DNA from: Candidatus Sumerlaeota bacterium
GTDB taxonomy: Bacteria > Sumerlaeota > Sumerlaeia > Sumerlaeales > Sumerlaeaceae
NCBI GenBank assembly: GCA_026398535.1
Contig: JAPLSQ010000021.1
Coordinates: forward strand, 69,726-128,053
Length of the DNA: 58,328 bases
Direction: 5' to 3'
Numbering within the stretch: position 1 is the first letter of the stretch; every line of letters starts with the position of its first letter. The notes below the pieces were generated by a model. The model had not been told where the DNA came from. It saw only the letters and a list, made by a program, of their open reading frames with translations, and did no database searches. Below are positions 29,398 to 38,566 of this stretch, one piece after another. Made by a program: the position numbers and the translations under genes.

Positions 29398-29922
29398 ATG
29401 CGAAAATTGCCAGCAATGTTATTCGCCGCGATCATGACGGCCGCGGTTTCACCCGGTTTCAGCCAGCAGGCAGGCGGGATGCGGCCCGCATACCAAGGAG
29501 GAGTCATGCCCTCAAGCCAATCGGCTCTCGTCACCGATGGCCGGACTGTCACCGCGCAGGCGGACATGCTCACGCTTTACAACGCGATGACGATGCTCTA
29601 TCTCGACACTGGACGTCTTCCTTCGAACAGCGAGGGGCTCAACGCCTTGCTGACTCCGCCGCCCACGGTTAAGAACTGGCGCGGACCATATCTTGTGGTG
29701 ACGTCCTGGCGAAACCCCCTCATCGACATCTGGGGGCAGCCCTGCAGGTATTTCAACACTTCGACACCGGCCCGCCAAGGCACTTTCTGCATAAAGAGCA
29801 ACGGGCCGGACATGCTCCCTGACACAGCGGACGACCTTGCGATTGGCCAATGCGGCTGGATTGTCCCGGCAGGCGCCAAAAAAAGAGCCCCAACCGGACA
29901 AAAATCAGTCGGGTTCAAATGA
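29398..29922 (+). CDS. Secreted protein with a GspG-type pseudopilin C-terminal domain but no pilin helix
   Basis: A 174-residue protein from ATG 29398. It begins with a standard signal peptide (LPAMLFAAIMTAAVSPGFSQ) instead of the prepilin motif. The rest matches the soluble T2SSG domain: DMLTLYNAMTMLYLDTGRLP, SNSEGLNALLTPPPTVKNWRGPYL, NPLIDIWGQPCRYF and CIKSNGPDMLPDTADDLAI, the last resembling the calcium-site loop of major pseudopilins. A TATAAT hexamer lies at 29364-29369. It is flanked by a sugar kinase and galT, not by secretion genes. Its role is unclear. Confidence 0.75.
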   Translation: MRKLPAMLFAAIMTAAVSPGFSQQAGGMRPAYQGGVMPSSQSALVTDGRTVTAQADMLTLYNAMTMLYLDTGRLPSNSEGLNALLTPPPTVKNWRGPYLVVTSWRNPLIDIWGQPCRYFNTSTPARQGTFCIKSNGPDMLPDTADDLAIGQCGWIVPAGAKKRAPTGQKSVGFK

Positions 29923-29971
29923 TGGCAACCGCACAACGGAAAGCCAGCGGAAGACAAATATTAATGAGGGC

Positions 29972-29993
29972 CGCGCCAGACAGGGCGCGTTTT
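29972..29993. terminator. Intrinsic terminator between convergent genes
   Basis: CGCGCC (29972-29977), loop AGACAG and GGCGCG (29984-29989) form a 6-bp stem followed by TTTTAT. It serves the plus-strand GspG-like gene; the galT stop at 29992 overlaps the T-tract. Confidence 0.75.
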
Positions 29994-31032
29994 ATATGGG
30001 CGTCGTGTTCGCGGTTTCAATGACCGACCGCATGAACTCCGCGGCGTCCTCGGGCATCACCGAATTGATATGGAATCCCGTGCCGTAATCAAGGCCGATT
30101 GAGGCGGCGCTGTGGGGGATGATCTCGATGTGCCAGTGATAGAAATCCTGTATTCTGGCGCGCTCGCTGTTGTATCGTTTCTCCGGCTGCACCGGCGCGG
30201 AGTGGAAGATCATGTTGTAGGGCGGATCGGCAAGCGCCTGCGCCAGCGCCGACAATGTCACCTTGAGCGCGTCGGCCAGCGAATCGAGCGCTGAGTCCGT
30301 GATGATGTGGTAGGACTGCGCATGATCCTTGGGATAGATCCATGTTTCAAACGGCTGCCGTGAGGCAAACGGCTCGAGAACCGTGAAATTGTCGTTTTCA
30401 TAGACCAATCTCGGGCTTCGGCTGTCCTGGGTGATGATATCGCAAAAGATGCAGCGTTCTTTGAGCTGCCAATATTCATAGGCGTGATCGATCTCACTGC
30501 GCACCCAGCGCGGGACGATGGGCAGCGCCATGATCTGCGAATGCGGATGGCTGACTGTGGAGAAAGGCTCCGCGTAGTTGCGGAATGTCTGGATGTGGCG
30601 GAAACGGTTGTCGCGCATCAAATCGCAATGCCGTTCGCGATACATGGCGAGGATTTCGCGCATCTTTTCCATGGAATAATTGAAAAATTTAATGCCGTGC
30701 TCGGGGCCTTCAATGATGACCTCGTGCGCGCCGATGCCGTTCATCATATCGTACAGGCCTTCTCCGCGGCGGTCAAATTTCCCCTCGATGTGAAGCAGCG
30801 CAAACTGATTGGGAATGACGCGCAAACTCCATCCCGGAGTGTTGCCGCGCGAAGTTGCGGGCCGGATGGCGATGATTTCAGGCGGGGTGGCGCCTTCGTT
30901 GCCCGGACAAAAAGGGCAGTGCTCAGGCAACATATCAGTACCGCTGATATGACGATAGTTGTTCTGCTGGTTGCGGTCCGCGGCAAATATGACCCAACTG
31001 TGAGAAAAAGGATCTTTTCGCAAGATAGACAT
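29992..31032 (-). CDS. galT: Galactose-1-phosphate uridylyltransferase
   Basis: A 346-residue Leloir enzyme that transfers UMP from UDP-glucose to galactose 1-phosphate. ATG 31032 (MSILRKDPFSHSWVIFA) gives the normal GalT start; the frame extends further upstream. Zinc ligands are suggested by CPFCPGNE near the N-terminus. The active-site segment reads SHPHSQIMALP, where most have HPHGQ. Then come ERCIFCDII and ENDNFTVLEPFASRQPFETWIYPKDH. The second half repeats the HIT fold (YHWHIEIIPH). It diverges from deoC with a 158-bp spacer. Confidence 0.94.
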   Translation of the reverse strand: MSILRKDPFSHSWVIFAADRNQQNNYRHISGTDMLPEHCPFCPGNEGATPPEIIAIRPATSRGNTPGWSLRVIPNQFALLHIEGKFDRRGEGLYDMMNGIGAHEVIIEGPEHGIKFFNYSMEKMREILAMYRERHCDLMRDNRFRHIQTFRNYAEPFSTVSHPHSQIMALPIVPRWVRSEIDHAYEYWQLKERCIFCDIITQDSRSPRLVYENDNFTVLEPFASRQPFETWIYPKDHAQSYHIITDSALDSLADALKVTLSALAQALADPPYNMIFHSAPVQPEKRYNSERARIQDFYHWHIEIIPHSAASIGLDYGTGFHINSVMPEDAAEFMRSVIETANTTPI

Positions 31033-31190
31033 GCCTGCACAATACCGCGCGCGCAGAAAGCCGCCATGAAAAAATAACATCTCCGTGGCAGGTTGCGCGC
31101 GGAGTATGGGATTGAATCCCGGCATGCATCAGCCAATAATCAGCGCATAAGACCGGGGAGCGCTTGACATCATGCTGCCCGCGCAAGCAG

Positions 31191-32045
31191 ATGATATTCA
31201 TGAACAGCATGAATCCGGAAGATATCTCCCGCATCGTAGATGCGGTCGTGCGTCGTGTGGAGGCTGGTCTTGACGCCCCCAGGGAATGCAGGGGCATGCA
31301 ACAAGGTTCAACAGAAAAAGTCATGATCGACAGCGGCGCGGACCGCGTGAGCATCACGAACACCCCGGACATGAATTGCGCCGATCTCGCCTCCTATATC
31401 GATCACACGCTTTTGAAAGCAAATGCCACAGAAACTGAAATTGAAAAGCTGTGCCGTGAGGCGCTTCAGTACAAGTTCGCGTCGGTCTGTGTGAACACAT
31501 CTTATGTCGACGCCTGCGCGCGCCTGCTCGCAGGATCGCAGGTCAAGGTTTGCTGCGTGGTTGGGTTTCCGCTGGGCGCCATGAGCGCCGATGCCAAGGC
31601 TTTTGAAACACGCGACGCGGTCCGCCGGGGCGCCCAGGAAATCGACATGGTCATCAATGTCGGGAAGCTCCAGTCATACAACTTTGCCTATGTGTATGAC
31701 GACATCCGCGCCGTTGTGCGCGCCGCTTCAGGACGCATCGTCAAGGTCATCATCGAAACCGCCCTGCTCAACGAGGATCAAAAAATCGCGGCATGCGTGC
31801 TGGCAAAAGCCGCCGACGCCGACTTCGTGAAAACGAGCACGGGGTTCAGCACGGCCGGCGCGACGGAGCAGGACATCGCCCTCATGAGGCGCGTCGTGGG
31901 CGCTGACATGGGCATCAAAGCAGCGGGAGGCATCCGCGACTGCCCGACCGCGATAAAGATGGTCACAAGCGGCGCCACGCGCGTCGGCGCCAGCGCAAGC
32001 GTGGGAATCGTCAAAGGCGGCGATACAGGAAAAAAGGGATACTGA
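31191..32045 (+). CDS. deoC: Deoxyribose-phosphate aldolase with an N-terminal extension
   Basis: A protein of about 284 residues. The aldolase core starts near residue 60 (ADLASYIDHTLLKANATETEI). Catalytic residues are visible: Schiff-base Lys214 in DFVKTSTGFS, Lys243 in GIKAAGGIRD and the Asp in EIDMVINVGK. Normal DeoC has about 220-260 residues; here about 55 extra residues precede the core, beginning with an amphipathic helix (MNPEDISRIVDAVVRRVEAGL) followed by a polar linker. That layout resembles cargo-targeting peptides of bacterial microcompartments. Starts at 31191, 31200 or 31209 are possible; none has a strong ribosome site. Just downstream is a GC hairpin (32085-32105). Confidence 0.93.
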   Translation: MIFMNSMNPEDISRIVDAVVRRVEAGLDAPRECRGMQQGSTEKVMIDSGADRVSITNTPDMNCADLASYIDHTLLKANATETEIEKLCREALQYKFASVCVNTSYVDACARLLAGSQVKVCCVVGFPLGAMSADAKAFETRDAVRRGAQEIDMVINVGKLQSYNFAYVYDDIRAVVRAASGRIVKVIIETALLNEDQKIAACVLAKAADADFVKTSTGFSTAGATEQDIALMRRVVGADMGIKAAGGIRDCPTAIKMVTSGATRVGASASVGIVKGGDTGKKGY

Positions 32046-32317
32046 CATTGCGGATGAAGGAACCGCGTGTCCTCACACGCAAAAAGCCGGCGAGGACGCC
32101 GGGCTCCTGGGCCAATTGTCATGGGTATCCAGCCGATGACTGGACAGTAAAATCCGGCGCGGGGGAATCCACAATGACATTATCAAGAATCAGCATCCAA
32201 AAAACTCCCGCAAATCGAGTATCATTTATTGCTTGAGAGATCCAATCCCCATGAATAGAGTGCGCCTCAACAGTGATTAATTCATCACTAAAAAAATATG
32301 AAAGGAAGAGTGCAAAC

Positions 32318-33568
32318 ATGCATAACCTTATAAAGATTGCTGCAGCGGCTGTACTTGCAGGCTTTGTTGCGACCGCAAATGCTGTGGTGATTGAAAGTTT
32401 TGACACCAACGACTGGACGGTGATCCCGACCAGCAACGACATCACGGCCAACGGCGCTTCCGCGTCGACATCGCTTGAGCCTGTCATCAAGGTGGAGGGT
32501 TCCAACGCCCTCAAGCTCACCTACAACTACTCAGGCCTCCAGTGGTACGAGGTTGGCATAGAGAAGACTTACATCACACCAATCGATTTGTCCGGCATTC
32601 TCGACATGAACCTCCAGATCCGTGGCGACGCCAACTCAGCGCCGTTCGTGTGGTACGTAAACTTCATCGGCGAGAATGGCAAGTACTACCGCTACGTGGG
32701 TTGGACGCCTGACATCCCCAACGACGCCTGGCAGAATTTCCGCTTCTGCTCAGCTCAGATGGAGTGGAACCGTTGGCAGGCCGCGCGCGACTTGGTTGAG
32801 ATCAGCAAGATCGTCAAGATTCAGATCTACGTCCAGAAGCGCGATGGCAGCATTTCGGCTGGCGCCACCAACATCCTGTTCGACGCACTCGAGGGCTTCA
32901 CGACAGCCGGCGCGCGCGTCGTGTCTGAAACACTCGCCGATTTCGACTCGTATGCCGACACGGCGGAACTGCAGGCGGCATGGCCAACAGCGATCAGCGG
33001 CGACGGCAACGCGCTGTCGGTGGCGCTTGTTCCCGACAACGCGTCGGGCAAGGCCATGCGCATGGATATCACGCTGGCCAAAAGGTGGTGGAATCTGGCC
33101 GCCACGAAGACTCTGACGGGCACGCTTGACCTGACCCAGTATAAATACTTAACTTACTGGATGAAGGGCGACGCCACGCTCGCGGACCAACCCGGCGCCG
33201 CGCCGATCATGTTCCTCAAATTCCGCGATTCAGCCGACAACAATGTGCGCGCATGGTCGCAGACAACATTGAAGAAGGGCGACTGGTACTGCGTCTATCT
33301 TTACCAGGATGCCAACCGGCTTCCGTTCACCCCCAGCAGCCCCGACAACGCTGACATCGGCACCGACGGCTCAACAAAGATGCTGGCTGACGAGCGCTGG
33401 GACGCCGGAAGCGACTGTGTTCTGACCGACATCAACAGGATCCAGTTTTCATTCATTGAGAACAACCTCGATTTCGATCCCCCTTACACAGCCCAGATCA
33501 TAATCGGCAAACTGATTGGCTACAAGTATGTCGAGCCCTCTGCTGTCGGTGAGTGGTCGATGTATTGA
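32318..33568 (+). CDS. Secreted protein with two CBM11-like beta-sandwich domains
   Basis: A 416-residue exported protein. The start follows GGAAGAG closely and gives a signal peptide (NLIKIAAAAVLAGFVATANA). Two similar domains follow: about 22-210 (IESFDTNDWTV, NALKLTYNYSG, GILDMNLQIRGDAN, FDALEGF) and about 220-410 (LADFDSYADTAELQAAWPTA, KAMRMDITLAKRWWN, KYLTYWMKGDATLAD, TDINRIQFSFIENN). This beginning-with-a-Phe-Asp sandwich matches CBM11/CIA30-type carbohydrate-binding folds. No catalytic domain is present. The C-terminus ends GEWSMY. It is probably a surface or periplasmic sugar-polymer binder. Confidence 0.72.
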   Translation: MHNLIKIAAAAVLAGFVATANAVVIESFDTNDWTVIPTSNDITANGASASTSLEPVIKVEGSNALKLTYNYSGLQWYEVGIEKTYITPIDLSGILDMNLQIRGDANSAPFVWYVNFIGENGKYYRYVGWTPDIPNDAWQNFRFCSAQMEWNRWQAARDLVEISKIVKIQIYVQKRDGSISAGATNILFDALEGFTTAGARVVSETLADFDSYADTAELQAAWPTAISGDGNALSVALVPDNASGKAMRMDITLAKRWWNLAATKTLTGTLDLTQYKYLTYWMKGDATLADQPGAAPIMFLKFRDSADNNVRAWSQTTLKKGDWYCVYLYQDANRLPFTPSSPDNADIGTDGSTKMLADERWDAGSDCVLTDINRIQFSFIENNLDFDPPYTAQIIIGKLIGYKYVEPSAVGEWSMY

Positions 33569-33605
33569 TTTCCACTTCAACAAGCTTCAATGGGCGCGGC
33601 GCTCG

Positions 33606-33626
33606 AAAGGGCGTTGCGCCTTTTCC
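33606..33626 (+). terminator. Intrinsic terminator after the CBM-like gene
   Basis: AAAGGGCG-TTG-CGCCTTT forms a stem with one bulged G, followed by a T-rich run (TTCCTTTT). It lies 37 bases after the stop of the CBM-like protein and ahead of the convergent glycyl-tRNA synthetase stop. Confidence 0.6.
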
Positions 33627-33712
33627 TTTTGGCATACGGGGCGAAGCACGCCGCAATTTATCCGCGTCATGCCGGCGCTTCAAGCAGCGTTACCGATGCC
33701 GTCCCGGGAGGA

Positions 33713-35233
33713 TTATCCAATAACAGCTTTTTTCAGCGCGTCGCTTATCACGCCTTCGACCTTTTCGATTGGCATGCGCTCCTGGGTCATCGAGTCGCGG
33801 TCGCGCAGGGTAACCTGTCCGTCCGTCAGCGTATCCACATCCACGGTCACGCAAAACGGCGTGCCGATTTCGTCCTGGCGGCGGTAGAGTTTCCCTATGG
33901 CCGCGGTGTCATCGTACACGGTATAGAATGACTTTTTCATCTTAAGCGCCAGACCGCGCGCCTTTTCCACGAGTTCAGGACGGTTCTTCAGCAGCGGAAA
34001 AACAGCGCACTTGATGGGCGCGAGAGCGTAGTGAAGCGACAATACCCGGCGCGATTCCCTGCCCTCGACGGCTTCCTCGCGGAAGGCGTCGCACAGAAAT
34101 GCCAGCGCGGCGCGGTCGGCGCCAGCGCTCGGCTCGATCACGTAGGGAACATAATGCTCGCCGCGTTCCTGGTCAAAATATCGCAGCGTTTTTCCAGAAT
34201 GCTTTTCGTGTTGCGACAGATCGTAATCCGTGCGGTTGGCAATGCCCTCGAGCTCGCTCCAGCCGATGGGAAACTTGTATTCGACGTCCACACATCCTTT
34301 GGCATAATGAGCCAGCTCATCGGCCTCGTGCTCGCGCAGACGCAGATTTTCCTTCCGAATGCCGCAGCGCGTGTACCAGTTCATGCGCTCGTTCTTCCAG
34401 TGCTCCCACCATTCCATGTCCGTGCGCTCACCCGCTTTGCACTTATCGCCTGGTTTGCAGAAAAACTCGAGTTCCATCTGCTCGAATTCGCGCGTGCGAA
34501 AGATAAAGTTGCCCGGCGTGATTTCGTTGCGGAAGCTCTTGCCAATCTGCGCGATGCCGAAGGGCAGCTTGCGCCGCATGGTTGTCATCACGCTGTCAAA
34601 GTTGACAAAGATGCCCTGTGCGGTTTCGGGGCGCATGTAGATGACAGCCGCCTCCTCCTCCACCGGGCCGACGCAGGTTTTAAACATCAGGTTGAACTGG
34701 CGGGGATCGGTCAGTTCACCCCCGCATTCAGGGCAGGCGGGGGGAGCTTTCATGGGCTCTTCGGATACGGACCAATAGCCTTTGGCCTTGGAACTCCACT
34801 GTTTGCTTTGCTTTGCCTGCTTTTGCGCGGTTTCATAATCAGCGGCAAACACATCAACAAACACATCGCCGCCTGAAGGCGACTCCGGATCCACGTTGGC
34901 AATTAACCGCACGCGCCATCGCGAAGGCAGATGATCCTGACGCCAACGTTTGCGGCATTGCTTGCAGTCAACGAGCGGATCGCTGAACGAAGTGAGATGG
35001 CCACTGGCCGCCCAGGTATCGGGGTGCATCATAATCGCGGCATCGAGGCCTTCAATATCATCGCGCTCATAAACCATCGCGCGCCACCACGCCTCCTTGA
35101 CATTGCGCTTGAGCTCAACGCCCACCGGCCCGTAGTCAAACGTGCTGGCCAAACCGCCATAGATCTCGCTTGACTGGAAAATGATCCCGCGCCGTTTGCA
35201 CAACGACACGATCGCGTCCATCGTCACTGCCAT
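33713..35233 (-). CDS. glyQS: Glycyl-tRNA synthetase, single-chain homodimeric type
   Basis: A 506-residue class II synthetase. The start at 35233 (MAVTMDAIVSLCKRRG) has AGGAG about 14 bases upstream. Motifs include IFQSSEIYGGLASTFDYGPVGVELK at the N-terminus, then class II motif 2 in IAQIGKSFRNEITPG and FRTREFEQMELEFFC, and the C-terminal anticodon-binding domain (LAPIKCAVFPLLKNRPELVEKA). Cys pairs CKQCRKRW and CPECGG in the insertion could bind zinc. It is of the single-chain type shared with archaea, eukaryotes and many bacteria, not the alpha2beta2 GlyQ/GlyS form. Confidence 0.95.
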   Translation of the reverse strand: MAVTMDAIVSLCKRRGIIFQSSEIYGGLASTFDYGPVGVELKRNVKEAWWRAMVYERDDIEGLDAAIMMHPDTWAASGHLTSFSDPLVDCKQCRKRWRQDHLPSRWRVRLIANVDPESPSGGDVFVDVFAADYETAQKQAKQSKQWSSKAKGYWSVSEEPMKAPPACPECGGELTDPRQFNLMFKTCVGPVEEEAAVIYMRPETAQGIFVNFDSVMTTMRRKLPFGIAQIGKSFRNEITPGNFIFRTREFEQMELEFFCKPGDKCKAGERTDMEWWEHWKNERMNWYTRCGIRKENLRLREHEADELAHYAKGCVDVEYKFPIGWSELEGIANRTDYDLSQHEKHSGKTLRYFDQERGEHYVPYVIEPSAGADRAALAFLCDAFREEAVEGRESRRVLSLHYALAPIKCAVFPLLKNRPELVEKARGLALKMKKSFYTVYDDTAAIGKLYRRQDEIGTPFCVTVDVDTLTDGQVTLRDRDSMTQERMPIEKVEGVISDALKKAVIG

Positions 35234-35390
35234 GATATTGTTCGTATCTCCTGTCTTAACCTGTTTGGATGTCAAATCATGCCGGCATTCGAATCCGGCG
35301 GAAAAGGCGGGGAGCACGCGCACGAAAACACGCGCCACGCGTCCTTCCGCGTATCTTGCGCCCGCGCGCCGCGGGAGTTCCGCCCAAAGG

Positions 35391-37058
35391 CTATGGCTGC
35401 TTTGCCGCGGCGTCAACAGGCGCCGGCGCGGACTGTTTGCGGCGAATCGCGTCCGCCCAACCCTTCACTTCGCCGCCGCGCTCCCCCCCTGCCTTGATGT
35501 ACATGTCATAATATTTCAGCGCCTGCTCATCATCAGCCAGCTGGTCGTCATAGATAATGCCAAGATTGAGCATCGCCTTGTCATATTTTCGATCAATCTC
35601 CAGCACACGCTCGAACTCGGTGACAGCTTTCGGATATTCACCCTTTTCCATGTACACAATGCCGAGGTTGTTGTGGGCAAACTTATTGCCCGGATCGAGG
35701 CTGATGGCCTTCAGGTATGCGCCGATGGCAAGGTCCGGTTGCTTCTGCTCGCGATACAGATTTCCCTTGCGATAATAAACCGCCGGATCATTGGGAGCGG
35801 ACGCCACCGCCTTGTCGAACTGGGCTTTGGATTCAGAGTCCTTGCCGGAACGGGCAAGGCATTCAGCCATGAGCGCGCGCGTTTCTGAATTGTCAGGATT
35901 GAGCTCAAGCGCGGTTTTATATTCCCTCGCGGCATCTTCAAAGCGTCCGGCTTTGCGGTACAAATCCGCGCGGTCCCGATGAAATGCATAAGTTCCAACC
36001 GCGACTTTCGTGTGGTTGCCGAAACCGACGGAGCCTTTCTGCAGTTGGGCCTCGGGGCCGAACGCGGCTTGATTGATCTGGTCGAGCGTTGCGCGATTGC
36101 CGGCCGCGGGCGCCTGAGATGCCGGATTCTTCGGCGCGGAAACTGATGACGGCGCCGCGCCGCCAGTGTACGCTCCCGCATCCGGAAGCGCTCCATCCCC
36201 AGCCGGCGGCAATTGGACTGTCCTGTCGCCCGCAGGCTTGCCAACCGTTGACGCATTCATCCCATTGTTGGGCTCCAGTGACTTCCCCACACCCACATTA
36301 TCAGGCGTGAGTCCGGCTTGTTTGGCCCGCTCGGCGACCGGCATATCACCGTGGTATTCGATCACCTTGATCTTTGTTTCTTTTTCAATTAACGCGGCCT
36401 GAGGCGGTATCATGGCGTTGCGCGCTGGAGCGGATGGAGCGGCAATCTGCGGCGCCTTGGGAATCGCCGGAGCGCTGCCAGCCCGCGCGTTCCGGGGCGC
36501 GCGCGGAATCATGCCCCGAAAAAGGGACTTGTAACCGGTTGGGGCGGGTGTGGAGTCCGGCGCGGCCGCAAGATTATCTGGCCGGCGTAATGAATGAAGT
36601 GTTTCGTTTTCTTTCTGGAGCATGTCGATATTCATGGCGCCATCTGCCCCCGGCACATTGGCGTGATCCCCGCCAGACGTTCCGGCCGATGGTTGACTGC
36701 CGCCATTCCTGCCGGCTCCGTTGTCAGCGGTTTGGCCAAGTTCCATTTTGGCCAGCTCATAATCGGGATTCAGCTGCAGCGCCTGGCTGTAATACTGGCT
36801 CGCGGTCGCGCGGTCGCCCTTTTGTGCGAGAATCTGTCCGGCCTTGTAACAGGCAGCCGGACTTGGCGCAAGCTTGATGGATTGTTGATAAACATTGAGC
36901 GCCTCATCAATCTTTCCCTGTTGTTCAAGGTCCTGCCCCTTGGCCATAAGATTGATGGCTTCGCGGCGATTTGGATCAGCTTTGGCCCGTCCGGCGGCCC
37001 CAAGGGGGCATGCCGCCAGCGCGGCCAATCCAACAATCAGCAGTGCGCGTAATATCAA
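35391..37058 (-). CDS. TPR-repeat lipoprotein
   Basis: A 555-residue protein with signal segment and lipobox (LLIVGLAALAAC), so probably a membrane-anchored lipoprotein. Residues about 30-105 hold two or three TPR units (GKIDEALNVYQQSIKLAP, DRATASQYYSQALQLNPDYELA). A long low-complexity Ala/Pro/Asn/Gly-rich region (about 110-350) follows. A C-terminal block of five or more TPRs (about 375-530) begins RADLYRKAGRFEDAAREYKTALELNPD and ends with YDDQLADDEQALKYYDMYIK. It probably acts as a scaffold at the membrane. It lies on the minus strand, downstream of a secreted protein gene and upstream of glyQS. Confidence 0.85.
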   Translation of the reverse strand: MILRALLIVGLAALAACPLGAAGRAKADPNRREAINLMAKGQDLEQQGKIDEALNVYQQSIKLAPSPAACYKAGQILAQKGDRATASQYYSQALQLNPDYELAKMELGQTADNGAGRNGGSQPSAGTSGGDHANVPGADGAMNIDMLQKENETLHSLRRPDNLAAAPDSTPAPTGYKSLFRGMIPRAPRNARAGSAPAIPKAPQIAAPSAPARNAMIPPQAALIEKETKIKVIEYHGDMPVAERAKQAGLTPDNVGVGKSLEPNNGMNASTVGKPAGDRTVQLPPAGDGALPDAGAYTGGAAPSSVSAPKNPASQAPAAGNRATLDQINQAAFGPEAQLQKGSVGFGNHTKVAVGTYAFHRDRADLYRKAGRFEDAAREYKTALELNPDNSETRALMAECLARSGKDSESKAQFDKAVASAPNDPAVYYRKGNLYREQKQPDLAIGAYLKAISLDPGNKFAHNNLGIVYMEKGEYPKAVTEFERVLEIDRKYDKAMLNLGIIYDDQLADDEQALKYYDMYIKAGGERGGEVKGWADAIRRKQSAPAPVDAAAKQP

Positions 37059-37119
37059 CGGATTATTCTCCTCAAAACTGCAGTCTGCATCAGTGTCTCA
37101 AACATGGTCAAACAAATAA

Positions 37120-37812
37120 TTACGGTGATTCCTGGCTGTAAATCAACTGGCCATTGGAAAAACTGAAGATTTTTTCATTTCCCACCTGCGATCCCAGCCA
37201 CGGATAGTAAAACCACGTTTCGCGGCGTATGTTGGGACCCACTTTGTAGATAACCGCCTGTTTTGGAGCGCCAAAGGTTATTGCCGTTCGCTCCTGATCA
37301 GTCAATGGCCCTTCATAAACCATGGCGCGGTCGACAAACTGGAACAGGTGATTCATCGGGTGATAGGCCCATTCGATCACGCTGTCGCCGCGCGTGCTCT
37401 TGTAGGGACCGCGCAAGTAATCGGGCTGGCCCCACTCACGAAGAATGGCTTTCTGCTGCTCCGAGAGAATTTCATCCGGCTCGCGCTTGAACTTCCAGCC
37501 CTGCTGACAATGCTCAACACCATTCTTGTTTTCATAGAAACGGTATCGCGTGAACTGGCAAATGTCCTGCTGCGAATACCGGGGGTAGCGCTTGATCATG
37601 ATGACGCGCCCCTCATCGGTATATTCGTATTTGGGGATGGGAGGATTGATTTGGCTCGGCTGGTAACGCCATACCTTCTCGCCCGATTTGGCGCCGGAAA
37701 ACACCGGAGTCACCACGCCCGCCGACTGGGCGACAGCATAAACAGGCAGAAAAACAATCAGTGCCGCAACCAGCAGCATCTGAAGAGCTGAATGGCGTTC
37801 ACATTTTGTCAT
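37120..37812 (-). CDS. Secreted protein of unknown function with two BamE/SmpA-like halves
   Basis: A 230-residue exported protein with signal peptide (LLVAALIVFLPVYAVAQ). Residues about 110-165 read REWGQPDYLRGPYKS, SVIEWAYHP..HLFQFVDRAMVYEGPLT, and about 175-228 repeat the pattern FGAPKQAV..RRETWFYYPW...KIFSFSNGQLIYS. The GxPxxxxWxYxxxxxxxFxxGxL style is reminiscent of the OmlA/SmpA fold seen in BamE, but the match is by eye only. It lies 61 bp from the start of the TPR lipoprotein gene and is transcribed in the same direction. Confidence 0.55.
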   Translation of the reverse strand: MTKCERHSALQMLLVAALIVFLPVYAVAQSAGVVTPVFSGAKSGEKVWRYQPSQINPPIPKYEYTDEGRVIMIKRYPRYSQQDICQFTRYRFYENKNGVEHCQQGWKFKREPDEILSEQQKAILREWGQPDYLRGPYKSTRGDSVIEWAYHPMNHLFQFVDRAMVYEGPLTDQERTAITFGAPKQAVIYKVGPNIRRETWFYYPWLGSQVGNEKIFSFSNGQLIYSQESP

Positions 37813-38107
37813 TTTTCAAATACCAACCTTGCTTGCATGGTTTACGCATACACTTGTGCTCCGTGCCGTCAAGCGAGTCAAGACCAGACAACATATATCT
37901 GGCTCATGCCAGTCATAAGGGCGCGGACAGCCGGATATCGTGAAACAGAAACAAGCATGCCTTTGGCCCTGAGCAGGCGTCATGCGACTGAACCAGCCAG
38001 CCTTATGTAAAAAAAACTGTACATCCGCGCGCCGTCTGATCATTTTCTTGTGCTGTCATTCATTTATAACTCGCAAAAAAAGCGCTTTTTCAGAAAGTAA
38101 AAACGAC
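37813..38107. other. 295-bp divergent spacer with a perfect 14-base palindrome
   Basis: Spacer between two divergent secreted-protein genes. AAAAAGCGCTTTTT at 38077-38090 is a perfect inverted repeat 18 bases upstream of the ATG at 38108. It shares the AAGCGCTT core with the GH38 operator at 25148. Otherwise I see nothing. Confidence 0.5.
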
Positions 38108-38566
38108 ATGCGACTATTTGTCACAATACTGGCCGCCGGAACGGCACTTTTGTGCGGTATCGTTCATTCGGGCGGAGAAATGCCCGCGCCGCGTGGCCAA
38201 GCATCCACAACAGCACATTTTGTGCCAAACCAAACGTCAACAATACCCCCAAGCCGCATCGGCCCGCCCGCGGGTTGCACGCCCATCGGCCGCGAGTGTC
38301 CGTTGCCCGAGCCATACCGGCCTGTTGGATGGGGCTTCAACGGCTGCGAGAAGTATGGACCGGCATATTATTATCCATACACCAACAATAATTACCAAGG
38401 GCTGAATCCGACATACTATCCCTTTTATCATCCCCGCTTGGGGCCCAACTACAAGACCGGCGCGCTCTATTGCGAAGGGCATTATTGCGGTTCCAGCCGC
38501 AGTTTTCAGTATTGGGACGCCTACGATGACTGGATGAGGGGCGGACGCTACGAGCAACGACAATAG
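38108..38566 (+). CDS. Secreted Tyr/Pro/Gly-rich protein of unknown function
   Basis: A 152-residue protein with signal peptide (FVTILAAGTALLCGIVHSGG). The mature part is rich in Pro, Tyr, Gly and Asn and has five cysteines (PAGCTPIGREC, NGCEKYG, YCEGHYCG). The middle stretch YYYPYTNNNYQGLNPTYY PFYHPR is aromatic and low-complexity. No family is recognised. Codon use fits the neighbours. The palindrome 18 bases upstream may control it. It could be a surface or matrix component, but nothing in the sequence proves this. Confidence 0.5.
   Translation: MRLFVTILAAGTALLCGIVHSGGEMPAPRGQASTTAHFVPNQTSTIPPSRIGPPAGCTPIGRECPLPEPYRPVGWGFNGCEKYGPAYYYPYTNNNYQGLNPTYYPFYHPRLGPNYKTGALYCEGHYCGSSRSFQYWDAYDDWMRGGRYEQRQ

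Noticed and set aside
32085..32105. Terminator of deoC
   Set aside because: The hairpin AGCCGGCG/CGCCGGGCT has its A/T run on the 5' side, so it would only work for a minus-strand transcript, and no minus-strand gene ends there.
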